DNA of 64,000 nt, taken from the NCBI RefSeq assembly GCF_000196115.1, contig NC_005027.1, forward strand, positions 2,046,001-2,110,000, read 5' to 3'. Shown here in pieces: positions 34,667 through 44,687 of the stretch. The notes under the pieces were generated by a model. The model saw only the letters and a program-made list of their open reading frames with translations, had not been told where the DNA came from and ran no database searches. Numbering within the stretch: position 1 is the stretch's first letter; every line of letters starts with the position of its first letter. The position numbers and the translations under genes were made by a program. Source of the stretch: Rhodopirellula baltica SH 1. Its GTDB lineage: Bacteria; Planctomycetota; Planctomycetia; Pirellulales; Pirellulaceae.

Positions 34667-35077
34667 CTCGCCCAGAGCAAAAATGTGCGATTCGTAGATG
34701 TCCATGAAACGGACTACCCGCACGGATCAAGTCCTCCTATCATCCGCCGACACGCTCGAGAGGCATGTCGCTCAGACTTTCATTCAGTGTGCCCACTGAT
34801 TATGCCTAACGATGAGGCGCGAAAGCGATCGGCGACCAGATTGCTCAGACGATGGTGCCAGCTTCCATCGCCGAACAAGCTTTCCAAAAAAAGTTCTCCC
34901 AGTGCCCAAGGCTTTCCTGATCGGGAAAACCCTTGCAAAACACGCAAATAGTGCGCAAAACGGCGTTTCCTTCAAATTGCCTCTTGCGACAATTGCAATT
35001 CTTTTACGGGAATTCCCTTATTGGGGCATACACAAATGGAGCGAAACCGCTAACATGGGGGGACAAAGGAGACTCCA
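34667..35077. promoter_or_regulatory. Intergenic region with palindromic candidate operator upstream of the TA pair
   Basis: 411 bp without a coding frame. Near its right end there is a perfect 10-bp palindrome GGGAATTCCC (35008-35017) and AT-rich sequence, 60 bp ahead of the antitoxin ATG. This is the usual place for autoregulatory binding by an antitoxin. The operator call is inference. Confidence 0.35.
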
Positions 35078-35284
35078 ATGAACGAAACACTGAACACCTC
35101 CGCAAAGTTTGCGGCTCGCGACACCATTGACAGTCTGCCCGATGGCGCAAGCTGGGATGAGGTCCTCTACCGCTTGTACATTCGCCAAAAGATCGAATCC
35201 GGTCTGGCCACCGCAGAATCATCTCGGTTGGTCGGCACTGACACCGTACGCGAACAATGGAACCAGGCTCGCAATGCAAGTTAG
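35078..35284 (+). CDS. Antitoxin of ParE/RelE-type pair
   Basis: 68 aa. The segment ASWDEVLYRLYIRQKIESGLATAESSRLV (residues ~24-52) resembles the helical antitoxins of the addiction-module component type. GGAG (35069-35072) precedes ATG 35078. It overlaps the toxin start by 11 bp, the normal coupling for these operons. It neutralises the toxin and probably represses the promoter. Confidence 0.8.
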   Translation: MNETLNTSAKFAARDTIDSLPDGASWDEVLYRLYIRQKIESGLATAESSRLVGTDTVREQWNQARNAS

Positions 35285-35573
35285 TTGGACCGAATACGCC
35301 GTATCGGATCTGTTGGCGATTCGAGACTACATCGGACGAGACAGCGACAAGTTCGCGGATTTGATCTTCGAACGTATCGTTGAGCAAACCGAACGTCTTC
35401 TCGAATACCCTGACGCCGGCTCGATCGTTCCCGAGTTTGGCCGGGAAGATGTGTCCGAGATTCAGGTCAATTCATACCGTGTCGTTCATCAAATCTTTGA
35501 TGACGAAGTGCGGGTGTTGACGGTCTCACATGCGACGGCCCCTTCCGCAGTCCTGGTCGGCGACGGTCCCTGA
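35274..35573 (+). CDS. ParE/RelE-superfamily toxin
   Basis: 99 aa from ATG 35274. ParE/RelE fold pattern: WTEYAVSDLLAIRDYIGRDS at the N-terminus, TERLLEYPDAGSIVPEFG in the middle and the C-terminal VNSYRVVHQIFDDEVRVLTVSHA strand pair with the conserved Arg. ParE toxins poison gyrase, RelE toxins cut mRNA; the YRVVHQIFDDE end is closer to the ParE/YoeB-like group, but the target cannot be fixed. Normal length. Confidence 0.87.
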   Translation: MQVSWTEYAVSDLLAIRDYIGRDSDKFADLIFERIVEQTERLLEYPDAGSIVPEFGREDVSEIQVNSYRVVHQIFDDEVRVLTVSHATAPSAVLVGDGP

Positions 35574-35636
35574 GTCCAGCGATCCCACGTCACGTGCAAG
35601 GCGGCTCTGATTGTTTCAATGCCGTCGATGGTGGTG

Positions 35637-37304
35637 CTATTCCATTCGGCGATAGCGTTTGGAGAACACCAGCATCGTGACCATCCACCAACCGCCCAGG
35701 AACAACGGCGCGGCGACCGGAATCGCAACCGAGGCGAATGCCATTCCGATAAAACCCATCCCGAGAAGCGCGCTGCCGCCCCACATGTGACCCGCGATCG
35801 CGATGAAGGCAAACCCGCTCATCACGCACGCCATCACCATCACTCCGGAATGATCGAGGTTGCCGCTGATCCAAAGCAGATTGATGCTGGACAAAGCGAC
35901 CAAGTAACCGAGCCAAATGGACCAAACGGGACGCTCCGCTGAAATTCGCGGAAGCCACAATCCATCACGTGCTCTTCCGATCACCCAAGCGATTCCTGCC
36001 AACATCAACAGGCGTGGAACGAAGTAGCCCCAGAAAGCGGGCTGGCTCCATGCGGCCAGATCACTCGGCGTATCGACATATACCCATTGCATGATCACGA
36101 ACATCGCGATGTGAGCGGCCAGAACCACATACCCGATTCCTCGCAGAGCACGTCCCCAGTTTTGAAACGCGTGCAAGTGTTGATCACGAGCCAACTCTCG
36201 CGACATCCGATGGACCAAACCATCCGGAGCAGCGAGCGGCGTTTCACCAACCAGGATTCGATCCAAGTCATCGGCCAGTTCGTCCGCGGATCGATATCGC
36301 TCCGTTGGTTCGCATGCCATCGCTCGCTGGATGACGTGATCCAAATCGGCCAATTCGGGCAGTCGCGGCATCCCACCGGGATACGCCAACCGAAGCGAAG
36401 GCGGTTCATCCGATAACACTCGCGAAAGCACTTCCGCGGTGGATTCACCACTATGGGGTGGCGATCCGGTCAACATGGAAAACAACATCCCGCCGAGCGC
36501 ATACACGTCAACCGCATCCGTCAAATCGCCACAACCGCGAGCTTGCTCCGGGCTCATGTAATGAGGCGTGCCGAGGACCTGTCCGTTGCGAGTTAGCTCC
36601 GGCGCATCGCGGTGAAACTTTGCCAAACCGAAGTCCACAATCTTCGGGACGCCATCATCGATGAGAACATTTTCGGGTTTTAAATCCCGGTGAATGATGC
36701 CGCGAGAGTGTGCGTAGGCAACTCCGCGAGAAATGTCTCGCATGAATGCGACGGCTTTCATGACGCACTCTTTCACTTCCGCGGTGGCCATTGAACCATC
36801 GCGGCAACCCTCGCGCTGTTGATCGACCAACGACTGCAACGAATCCCCCGAGACCATCGGCATCACGAAGTAGTCGATCCCACGCCAGCATCCGATACTG
36901 TGAATCGGCAAGATGTTGGGATGCGACAACGAAGCCGCCGCCTCCGCTTCGACACGGAAACGCAACCGCACCTCGTCATTAGCGAGAACGCCGTCACCGA
37001 TCAGCTTGATCGCAACAACACGCCGAAGCGAATCCTGCTGAGCTTCGTAGACGACACCCATGCCCCCGCGAGCGACTTCGCGAATGATTCGGAATTCGCC
37101 GATCGTCTGCCCGACCAATGTGGCGGGCTCCGCATCTTCGCTTCCGAGCCAACGGTGGTTGCGAAAGAAGTCCCTCAACTCTTCCGCGTGATCGGGGTGC
37201 TTTTCCAAGTACTCGTGCGGATCCGGCCGCTCACCATTCTCTTCACGCACCAGGATTTCCGCCAAAACGGAATCCAACGATGATGGCGAATCAGGGTCGT
37301 TCAC
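35637..37304 (-). CDS. Membrane-bound Ser/Thr protein kinase
   Basis: 555 aa. Kinase domain ~70-345: Gly loop RGGMGVVYEA, Lys100 in VVAIKLIG, catalytic HRDLKPEN (205-212), DFG (224-226) and activation-end GTPHYMSPEQARG. After the domain come about five membrane segments (residues ~385-550). This is the Hanks-type PknB-like layout common in planctomycetes. There is no sensor domain on the other side beyond short loops, so the membrane part itself may sense. Substrate unknown. It is separated from the DUF1501 gene upstream by a terminator. Confidence 0.93.
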   Translation of the reverse strand: MNDPDSPSSLDSVLAEILVREENGERPDPHEYLEKHPDHAEELRDFFRNHRWLGSEDAEPATLVGQTIGEFRIIREVARGGMGVVYEAQQDSLRRVVAIKLIGDGVLANDEVRLRFRVEAEAAASLSHPNILPIHSIGCWRGIDYFVMPMVSGDSLQSLVDQQREGCRDGSMATAEVKECVMKAVAFMRDISRGVAYAHSRGIIHRDLKPENVLIDDGVPKIVDFGLAKFHRDAPELTRNGQVLGTPHYMSPEQARGCGDLTDAVDVYALGGMLFSMLTGSPPHSGESTAEVLSRVLSDEPPSLRLAYPGGMPRLPELADLDHVIQRAMACEPTERYRSADELADDLDRILVGETPLAAPDGLVHRMSRELARDQHLHAFQNWGRALRGIGYVVLAAHIAMFVIMQWVYVDTPSDLAAWSQPAFWGYFVPRLLMLAGIAWVIGRARDGLWLPRISAERPVWSIWLGYLVALSSINLLWISGNLDHSGVMVMACVMSGFAFIAIAGHMWGGSALLGMGFIGMAFASVAIPVAAPLFLGGWWMVTMLVFSKRYRRME

Positions 37305-37320
37305 TAGATCTCATCACATG

Positions 37321-37357
37321 AAAAATGGCTGGAAAACACAGAATGTTTTCCAGCCAT
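37321..37357 (-). terminator. Rho-independent terminator of the DUF1501 gene
   Basis: A perfect 13-bp stem ATGGCTGGAAAAC (37325-37337) / GTTTTCCAGCCAT (37345-37357) with a 7-nt loop. On the minus strand it is followed by four T. It lies between the DUF1501 gene stop and the kinase start. Confidence 0.85.
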
Positions 37358-37439
37358 TGTAGCTTGCATTGATCGCACTCGCCCGCCAAGAGACCAACGT
37401 CAACAAAGGCGTCGCGATACGGCGAACTGGATTGAACGG

Positions 37440-38885
37440 TCAGGCAATCAGTTCGGGAATCACTTCGCCACCGAATTGAGACAGCTGCTTGTAACGTCCG
37501 CCGTGGAAGTAGGTCAGCTTGTTGTCGTCCAAACCGAGCAAGTGAAGCATCGTCACGTGCACGTCGCGAATCGGGTGGACACACTCGACCGCTTTCGCAC
37601 CGATCTCATCGGTCGCGCCGACGATTGAACCACGACGTGTTCCGCCACCAGCGAACCACATCGTCATCGCATCGATGTTGTGGTCACGTCCCAACGCGGT
37701 CACACCGCCGCGATAGTTGTTGTCAGGTGTTCGCCCAAATTCGCCGGTCCAAACAACCAACGTGTCATCGAGCATCCCGCGTTGCTTCAAATCTTTGATC
37801 AAAGCGGCAATCGGTTTGTCAACACTTTTGATTCGAGCTGCGTGACCGCGTTCCAGGTAGTCGTGGCTGTCCCATCCGCCCGAGAAGATCTGGACGAATC
37901 GCACACCCTCTTCGACCATGCGACGAGCCATCAAACATTGCTTGCCGAAAGCTGCCGTCTCAGGATCATCGACGCCGTATGAATCCAGAACGTGCTGTGG
38001 TTCGGTTTTCAAATCAATCAAATTGGGAACAGACGTTTGCATCCGGAAGGCAAGTTCATAGCTCTCCATCCGCGCGGCCAACTCACCCGCGTTGGGATGC
38101 TGTTCCAACGAACTGGCGTTCAAATGATCTTTGTTCAGCGCCGCCAACTCATCGAGCATCCGACGTTGATGTTGACGCGTTCGGTAATCACCTGGCTTCA
38201 AATCCAAAATCGGCGAACCTTGCGCACGAAGCGTTGTGCCTTGATAATAAGCCGGCAGAAATCCGTTGGACCAGTTCGCACTGCCGGCCTGTGGCATCGC
38301 GAGTTCTGTCATCACGACAAAGCCAGGTAGGTTTTGGTTTTCGCTGCCCAACCCATAAGTCGCCCAAGCACCAACGGCAGGGTCGCCACCCAAGCGGCTA
38401 CCCGTGTTCATGTGCAACAAAGCTTCGGGGTGATTCAAAGATTCAGCCTGACAGCCACGATAGACGCACAACTCATCGGCAACTTCGGGCTGGGCCAAGT
38501 GAACAAATTGGTCACACATGTCCAATCCGGACTGGCCAACCTTTCGAGTTTTGAATGGGCTGCCGACATAGAAACGTTTGCCGGTGGCCAATCCCTCGGT
38601 GCGTTTCGATTCAGTCACATGCAATCGATCAAGTTCAGGCTTTGGATCAAATGTGTCCATCTGCCCGGGGCCGCCTTCCATGAAGAGCATGATGACCGCT
38701 TTGGCCTTCGGCGGAATCATCGGCTTCTTGGGTGCCAGCGGCGACGCAGCGGAATCAGATCCCTTTGCGTTGACACTGTCGGCGGCCAATTGCGACGTCA
38801 GCGCTAACGAACCGAGCGATGCACCAAGACCACAAAAGAAATTGCGACGTTGCAACGTTTGCCAAGATGACTGCATGAAACTCAA
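37440..38885 (-). CDS. DUF1501 protein (Tat-exported, sulfatase-fold relative)
   Basis: 481 aa. A twin-arginine-like signal QRRNFFCGLGASLGSLAL sits at residues ~12-29. The body has the DUF1501 marks: AVIMLFMEGGPGQMDTFDPKP, QIFSGGWDSHDYLERGH, VWTGEFGRTPDN and the C-terminal LLGLDDNKLTYFHGGR. These proteins share the alkaline phosphatase fold and are abundant in planctomycetes, usually next to DUF1549/DUF1553 cytochromes; here that partner is absent. Function unknown. ATG 38876 is an alternative start. Confidence 0.92.
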   Translation of the reverse strand: MSFMQSSWQTLQRRNFFCGLGASLGSLALTSQLAADSVNAKGSDSAASPLAPKKPMIPPKAKAVIMLFMEGGPGQMDTFDPKPELDRLHVTESKRTEGLATGKRFYVGSPFKTRKVGQSGLDMCDQFVHLAQPEVADELCVYRGCQAESLNHPEALLHMNTGSRLGGDPAVGAWATYGLGSENQNLPGFVVMTELAMPQAGSANWSNGFLPAYYQGTTLRAQGSPILDLKPGDYRTRQHQRRMLDELAALNKDHLNASSLEQHPNAGELAARMESYELAFRMQTSVPNLIDLKTEPQHVLDSYGVDDPETAAFGKQCLMARRMVEEGVRFVQIFSGGWDSHDYLERGHAARIKSVDKPIAALIKDLKQRGMLDDTLVVWTGEFGRTPDNNYRGGVTALGRDHNIDAMTMWFAGGGTRRGSIVGATDEIGAKAVECVHPIRDVHVTMLHLLGLDDNKLTYFHGGRYKQLSQFGGEVIPELIA

Positions 38886-39008
38886 CTCGAACGAGAAAGG
38901 TGGGAAGTTCTGCGGGACCCTCTATTCTAACCGTGCCCTCTGACTTTCGTCGAATCTATAGCGGTCGTTTCGGCGATTCCGCCTCAATTGAGCGACAACT
39001 TCTATAGA

Positions 39009-42000
39009 TCAGGGTTTGGCTTCAAAGGAGTGATTGATCACTCGGTTCCCGTCTTGCTCGATCGCACGCAACCACATTCGGGTGCCGAGCAAATCTTTGC
39101 CGTTGGGCCAATCGATGTTCCGCGAAACAGTGTCTCGTGGTGGCAACACCAACACGCGACGTTCGTACTGGCGATCTCGCCCGGCGAACAACAAACAATC
39201 AAAGTTCGTCAATCGATTGGTGTGGTTGACCATCTCAATTTTCACTCGCAGACGACCGTCCTGCCCATCGTCGATCAGCCGCGTTGTGACGCGAATATCG
39301 AAACCTTCGGGCCCAATGCTGATCGTTCGGTGAACCCGAATGACCGTCGGCGGCATCGTTTCGAACGCGAAATCGAGCGGGAGTTGATACGCACCAATCG
39401 TCGCATTGTTCTCCAGCGTCACGCCAAAATCGACTTTCGTTGATTCCTTCGGCAGCAAATTCCATGGCTTCTTCGCCTCGTCCAAACGCCAAGAATCCGG
39501 CGGCACGATGGCCATTTCACCAGCCAAAGATTGGTTGATCGGATTGCGAAATTGAACGCCGAGCGGTTGTTGCAGCCCCAACAACGCATCGATTCGGGTG
39601 CGATCCAAGCGGACTGACATCCGAAAATCAGCGAGAGATTGGTCGATTCCGACCAAAAACTTTGGCACGCGTCCGACTGAGATTTGCTGGACGCGTCGAC
39701 CTTCGTGTTCAACCAAATTCAGCGGGGTGCGACGTCCCCACACATCCACTTCGTAAACGTTCTCGCCCAAGTACATGTGCTCGATTGTGGGTGTGTTCGC
39801 CCAAACCATCAAAACAGATTCTTTGTCGCCTCGAAAAATGATGTTGTCGCTGCCGTTCTTCATTCGCAGCGAGCCGGCGTTGTTGCGGTGCCCCAGCAGC
39901 AGACTGGCGGTTCGGAATGGCAACAACAACTCGTCCGGCCGTCCGTCGCTGGTCAACACCGCCGCTTCTTCATTCATCGGATCGCTCAAGAATGCCGCCG
40001 CCACGTCATGACCTCGTGTCGCTGCCATGCGGAGGACCAAGTCCGTGATTCGCGAATTCAGATCATATTTCTTTCGCGATACGGGATTGATGGTCAGCCA
40101 AGTTTCCGGAGGTCTCGCCGATGCAACCAATCCAGCGACAACCGCTTTCTCACGTTCCTGAATTTCGCGGTCCAACATCGCGTCCATTTCCGCAGCGGTT
40201 AGCGGCGACTTGGAATAGCGATGCAATCCACGCCAGCTGTCACCCGCGGTTGCCGGCGGCGTATCAACCCAAGACCAAGCGATCATGGTTTGGATGGGTT
40301 GGCCGAAACCTTGCAGCCCCGTTGAGATGCCTTCCAACGTGGACTCGATGTTCGATTGGCCCATGAAACTGTGATCGTCGTCGGCACCCAATTGCCATAG
40401 CCGAATCCGCATCGTCATGCGGTTCATCAACGGTTCCAACTCCGGACGCCACGCCGACTGGTCACGAAGCAAACTTGCAACGCGCGTGTCGTTCTTGTCT
40501 CTCAGCTGGTAGGCGTGAAGTCGATCTTCCGGTGGTTGATCGAGCAAACCAATCGGTTGGATTCCGCGGTCGCGCAATCGGAATGCAAGCAGGGCCGCCG
40601 CATCGGCATGATCGGGTTGGTCCGGCCCAAACCAGACTGGCAACTTCGACCACCCGATTCCGATCAGCTGCATCCATCGGGCGAGCTCCCGTTCGGAAAG
40701 TTTGCCCGTTCGGTGCCGCTCCATCAGTGATTTTGGCAATGTCCACCCAAACGGGGTCGGGTCAATGACATCGGATTCCGACTGGAATGTGGCCAGTGAT
40801 GGCAGACCAAGGATGGATTCCTTCGTTTCATTTGGATCACCAAATTCCGACGGGTCGTTGGTGATCCTCCCAAGAACGATGAACGACGTCTCGTTGGCGA
40901 GCGATGCTCCACGATCGTTCTCCATCGACGCGGCGACCCGATAGAAACCGGGACGCAAATCGTTGAGGTCCCATCGATAGTGCAGCGAACTTGAATCGTC
41001 CAAGCCAGCGATCTGCTGCTTCGGTACGACACCCTTCAGATTCAATCGTTTTGCTTCCTGGGCCGTCTCTTTCGGTTCACCGGCATCCTTTTCGGCTTTG
41101 GAATTGTCCTCTTCCGCCTGCAAACGTGCGGCTTCCTCGACTGGATCGATCGCCCGCGTGAATGTCCCCAGCGTTTTGTTGTGTTGGTCGTATAAACGCA
41201 AACGCAATCGAGTGTGCTCGTTGGACAGCCCTAACATTTCGCTTCTGACAACGACGGTTTCACTAGGCAGATAGACACCCAACGATTTGTCCGTCGCAAC
41301 TTTGAGTTGTGGGTACTGACGAAACATCACGTTGTCAAAACCAACGTGCCCGGTGATGTCTTCCAGTCCATCCTCGCCACCAACAACCATCAGCCGCACA
41401 TACATGCGATCGGCGCGACGCGGCGGTAGCAGATCGGTCAACGTCAACGTCGTCCAATCGGTGCTCTTCGTCACGTGCTCGGTTTCTCGGATGCCCAGCT
41501 CATTGCCGGATGCATCTTCAAACACGATTTGGGCGTAGACGTGATCGTGCACCAGACCTTGGGTGCGAACATCCACACTGAATTGATACTGGAACGTTGG
41601 ATTGGCGGGCAGCGACGGTGACTCGACTCGAGCCAGTCCACCATCCAGATGAATGCTCAGACAACGATCGACCAAAATGTCCGCGAGCGACGGCGGCAAA
41701 GGTGACATGTTGGGATAAAGCTGACGCAGCCTCCGCCAAGGCTTCAATGCCGCGGTGTCCATCGGCAATACGACCTCCTCGAGCTTCGGGTCGCGGGCTT
41801 CGATGCGGATGCCGACGTAATTGGGGTACCCCGGACCGTCGTATCGCAACCAGTTGTCCGGCCATCCACCAAAATCCTTGTCCGATGCCCGGGAGAAATC
41901 CCAGCGAAACCGCCGCAGGCCCGCCGGCCCACGAGTTGATTCCACACTGCTGCGATCGATCAAAGATTCGCGAGGGATTCGCTCTCGTCGCAGTTTTTCA

Positions 42001-42242
42001 TAACGTGTCGGTTCTTCAGCGATCGCGGACACAAATAAGCTGCCCAGTATCATCCAAAACGCGACGATGCAGCAACAAATCGCTCGCAAGACGAGGCTCA
42101 ACCGGACTCCGACTGATTCGCTGCCGGTGGCGGAACCCGCGAAAGCGAGACCCTGCCGGGCGTGAAACACATTGCCCCCGCTCGATGTTCTCGACCGGAA
42201 GGCGTATCGTGAAGGGTCGAGTTGGATCAAGCGTCCCACCAT
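39009..42242 (-). CDS. Large exported hypothetical with glycoside-hydrolase-like centre
   Basis: About 1077 aa from ATG 42242; the frame is open to 42578 but that overlaps the divergent isomerase gene. A hydrophobic segment CCCIVAFWMILGSLFVSAIA precedes EEPTRYEKL, so a later TTG start directly ahead of it is also possible. Residues ~160-330 look like a carbohydrate-binding jelly roll (DNVMFRQYPQL end). The middle (MQLIGIGWSKLPVWFG, FRLRDRGIQPIGLLDQPP, TMIAWSWVDTPPA) has the rhythm of a TIM barrel. Beta-rich C-terminus. I recognise no named family; glycan processing is inference. Confidence 0.7.
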   Translation of the reverse strand: MVGRLIQLDPSRYAFRSRTSSGGNVFHARQGLAFAGSATGSESVGVRLSLVLRAICCCIVAFWMILGSLFVSAIAEEPTRYEKLRRERIPRESLIDRSSVESTRGPAGLRRFRWDFSRASDKDFGGWPDNWLRYDGPGYPNYVGIRIEARDPKLEEVVLPMDTAALKPWRRLRQLYPNMSPLPPSLADILVDRCLSIHLDGGLARVESPSLPANPTFQYQFSVDVRTQGLVHDHVYAQIVFEDASGNELGIRETEHVTKSTDWTTLTLTDLLPPRRADRMYVRLMVVGGEDGLEDITGHVGFDNVMFRQYPQLKVATDKSLGVYLPSETVVVRSEMLGLSNEHTRLRLRLYDQHNKTLGTFTRAIDPVEEAARLQAEEDNSKAEKDAGEPKETAQEAKRLNLKGVVPKQQIAGLDDSSSLHYRWDLNDLRPGFYRVAASMENDRGASLANETSFIVLGRITNDPSEFGDPNETKESILGLPSLATFQSESDVIDPTPFGWTLPKSLMERHRTGKLSERELARWMQLIGIGWSKLPVWFGPDQPDHADAAALLAFRLRDRGIQPIGLLDQPPEDRLHAYQLRDKNDTRVASLLRDQSAWRPELEPLMNRMTMRIRLWQLGADDDHSFMGQSNIESTLEGISTGLQGFGQPIQTMIAWSWVDTPPATAGDSWRGLHRYSKSPLTAAEMDAMLDREIQEREKAVVAGLVASARPPETWLTINPVSRKKYDLNSRITDLVLRMAATRGHDVAAAFLSDPMNEEAAVLTSDGRPDELLLPFRTASLLLGHRNNAGSLRMKNGSDNIIFRGDKESVLMVWANTPTIEHMYLGENVYEVDVWGRRTPLNLVEHEGRRVQQISVGRVPKFLVGIDQSLADFRMSVRLDRTRIDALLGLQQPLGVQFRNPINQSLAGEMAIVPPDSWRLDEAKKPWNLLPKESTKVDFGVTLENNATIGAYQLPLDFAFETMPPTVIRVHRTISIGPEGFDIRVTTRLIDDGQDGRLRVKIEMVNHTNRLTNFDCLLFAGRDRQYERRVLVLPPRDTVSRNIDWPNGKDLLGTRMWLRAIEQDGNRVINHSFEAKP

Positions 42243-42274
42243 GACCTGGCTGCCTGCATCGGAGAACGAACAGA

Positions 42275-43261
42275 TTGGCTGAATTGAAACTTGCCGTCCG
42301 AATGGACGCCATCCCGGGGACCGGTGCCTCGGCCACCGCTCTACGTAAATCATTGACCATCGCAGCGTCGATGGGTGTTCGAAGTGTCGAATTATGTGGT
42401 CGAACCCACGTACCCGTATCTGAATTGTCGGACACTGGGGTTCGGACCTTGCGGAAAATCCTGGATGATTTGAATTTGCGGATTGCATCCATCCGGTTTC
42501 AAACCAGGTTTGGGTACGACGTGACGGACCATTTGGACGAGCGGGTCGATGCGACAAAGAACGCGATGAAGACGGCATACCGTCTCGGCGCCCCGCTGAT
42601 CATCAATCAAATCGGAACGGTTCCTCCACGCCCGCAAAACATTGATCAAGCGGTCAAGAAAGCGGGCAGTTCGCTGTTGCTGGGTTCGTCCAGCGAGTCA
42701 GACGACGCGGATTGGAGCAATGACTTGCCAGCCGACCTGGCCGCTGAACTTGCCAATTCGATCGCATCCTCGCGTATCGGCAAAGCCATCGCGGGGCAGG
42801 GTGCCAAAGGCAGCGAGGCGTCTCGGTGGGAAACACTTCGAGAAGTGATGGATGACTTGGGCCGCTACGGCGCCAAAGTCGGCTGTTTCCTGGCGGCGGA
42901 AACGGGAACCGAATCAGGACAAGACTTGGCCGCGTTGCTGGATGCGATCCCGGACACCTTTGTTCCGGTCGCTCTCAACCCTGGGCAATTGATCATCAAC
43001 CGCTTTCGAGTCGACGATGCGATCAACGCGCTCGCGTCGCGAATTTCGATCGTCCATGCGGTTGACGGTGTGCTGGATCTGGCCGCCGGTCGCGGTGTGT
43101 CTGTCCCGGTTGGCGAGGGCACCGCGGACTTCCCATCGATGTTGGGGCGTCTAGAAGACATCCCTTACCGTGGCCCCTTCGTCGTCGGTCGCCCCGAGAT
43201 GCGTCCTGAAACCGCCATCATGGAATTGCAGCAGAGCCTGGAATACCTGCGCAACCTCTAA
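42275..43261 (+). CDS. Sugar phosphate isomerase/epimerase (TIM barrel)
   Basis: 328 aa from TTG 42275, with GGAG at 42262-42265; ATG 42302 is the later alternative but would cut the first strand (ELKLAVRMD). The AP endonuclease 2 / xylose isomerase-like barrel is visible: strand 1 KLAVRMDAI, GVRSVELCG, LRIASIRFQTRFGY, GCFLAAETGTESGQ (metal-site Glu), NPGQLIINRF and the C-terminal VGEGTADFPSMLGRLEDIPYRGPFVV. Such enzymes interconvert ketoses or inositol derivatives; the substrate is unknown. It is divergent from the exported protein at 39009. Confidence 0.85.
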   Translation: MAELKLAVRMDAIPGTGASATALRKSLTIAASMGVRSVELCGRTHVPVSELSDTGVRTLRKILDDLNLRIASIRFQTRFGYDVTDHLDERVDATKNAMKTAYRLGAPLIINQIGTVPPRPQNIDQAVKKAGSSLLLGSSSESDDADWSNDLPADLAAELANSIASSRIGKAIAGQGAKGSEASRWETLREVMDDLGRYGAKVGCFLAAETGTESGQDLAALLDAIPDTFVPVALNPGQLIINRFRVDDAINALASRISIVHAVDGVLDLAAGRGVSVPVGEGTADFPSMLGRLEDIPYRGPFVVGRPEMRPETAIMELQQSLEYLRNL

Positions 43262-43327
43262 CTCGGACGGTCCAACTAACGGAAGTCAAGCTAGTCGATC
43301 GCGACCTGCCGGCGCCGATAGAGTGAA

Positions 43328-43353
43328 TTGCCTGCGTTTTGCTATTCAGGCAA
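43328..43353. terminator. Possible weak hairpin between convergent genes
   Basis: TTGCCTG (43328-43334) / CAGGCAA (43347-43353) with a 12-nt loop. No clear T run follows; convergent gene ends make a terminator plausible. Confidence 0.3.
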
Positions 43354-43388
43354 ATCACGGTTTGGTTGCGATCTGATTTCCCGTTGCT

Positions 43389-44687
43389 CTAAAGTGCGAG
43401 TTGATCCGACGTCTCGCGTTCGGACTCGGTCCGATCGTACATCGCTTGAATCAGATCCATGTCGCACTGGCGTTGTTCGACTTTTCGACGTGCAAACATC
43501 CGGGCTTGAGTGTTGATCATCACATCTGGTGGCAACAAAGAAGTCTGACCGAACAAGCGGGCGTAGTTGACATAGCTGGGCACGTTGCTGGTAACGAATC
43601 CATACAACATGCTGCAAACGCCGATCACTTTACCGGTGAAGATGCCCGTGTTGATGGCGGACTTGGAATAGTCGCCCATCACGCAGCCCAAAAACTGCAT
43701 GCCGGTCGCCATCTTGCGATCGCCGTATTCGATATTGATCTTTCCGTACGTGTTCTTCAAGTCGCTGTTGCAGGTTCCCGCACCAAGGTTGATCCAGCTT
43801 CCCAAATAGCTGTGTCCCAAGAATCCGTGGTGCTGCTTGTTCGTGTATGCCTCAATCACCGACGCCTCGACTTCGCCACCGATCTTCACCGTGTGACCGA
43901 GTGACACGCCGTCTTTGATCGCCGAGTGCTCGATCACTCGCGTGCTGTGTCCCGCGTGCAGTGGACCTTCCAAGAAACAAAACGGGCCGACTCGAACGTC
44001 TTCTTCCAATACGATCGCACCACCCGAAGTGTGGATCGAACCATACTCACCAATCGACACTCCCGGTCGAACAAAGACACCGTCTTCTCGCTGCGTGTAA
44101 TCACCGTGTTCGATGCGGTAGTTGACTGAATCGTTCATCGCGTCCATGTGCGACGACACAACTTCGTGCGGCCATTGAAACGCTTTCAGATTGAAACGCG
44201 GACTAATATTCTTTCGAGCCAATTCTTCCATTCGTGCCATCGGAGTCTGATCTGCATCGGACGCAGCAGAACCATTCAGTTTGGCGACGTCAGCCGCCGT
44301 GATGAACGCCGCCAACAACTCGGTGTCGACGCCGTTGTCTTTGCCGATCACCGAAGCGGTTTCGCCGGCCTTCAACAACTGTTTCAACGTCTCGTAGGTC
44401 TGCACCGAAGGCACCAATCTCGCGTTGACCAGCAACACGTCTTCATCGGACGGCATTTCCGTCGCTGGAGCCTGCAATCCGTGGTCGGCTTCTTGGATTG
44501 GCAGCAAATACTCGCGAATCAGTCCTTGAATCTGACACGCCTTCGTTCCCGTGCCGCATTCGCTCGCAAGTGTCTTCAACCAATCCAACAATCGAAAACT
44601 GGCGCAAGTGATCGCGTACGCGGGCCGCGCATGGACGATCGGACAGAGCTGTTCCACGCGAGAATCTTCGAAGCAGAGAATTTGCAT
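43389..44687 (-). CDS. GlmU-like putative sugar nucleotidyltransferase
   Basis: 432 aa from ATG 44687 (MQILCFED), which gives the family's usual start; the frame is open to 44744. The N-terminal ~160 residues have the RPAYAITCASFRLLDWL pattern of putative nucleotidyltransferases but no L-x-G-G-x-G-T-R signature. From ~200 a left-handed beta-helix follows with hexapeptide repeats (VRPGVSIGEYGSIHTSGGAIV, IKDGVSLGHTVKIGGEVEAS, SWINLGAGTCNSDLKNTYGKI). It probably acylates or activates a sugar nucleotide, but catalysis by the N-terminal part is doubtful. Confidence 0.82.
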   Translation of the reverse strand: MQILCFEDSRVEQLCPIVHARPAYAITCASFRLLDWLKTLASECGTGTKACQIQGLIREYLLPIQEADHGLQAPATEMPSDEDVLLVNARLVPSVQTYETLKQLLKAGETASVIGKDNGVDTELLAAFITAADVAKLNGSAASDADQTPMARMEELARKNISPRFNLKAFQWPHEVVSSHMDAMNDSVNYRIEHGDYTQREDGVFVRPGVSIGEYGSIHTSGGAIVLEEDVRVGPFCFLEGPLHAGHSTRVIEHSAIKDGVSLGHTVKIGGEVEASVIEAYTNKQHHGFLGHSYLGSWINLGAGTCNSDLKNTYGKINIEYGDRKMATGMQFLGCVMGDYSKSAINTGIFTGKVIGVCSMLYGFVTSNVPSYVNYARLFGQTSLLPPDVMINTQARMFARRKVEQRQCDMDLIQAMYDRTESERETSDQLAL

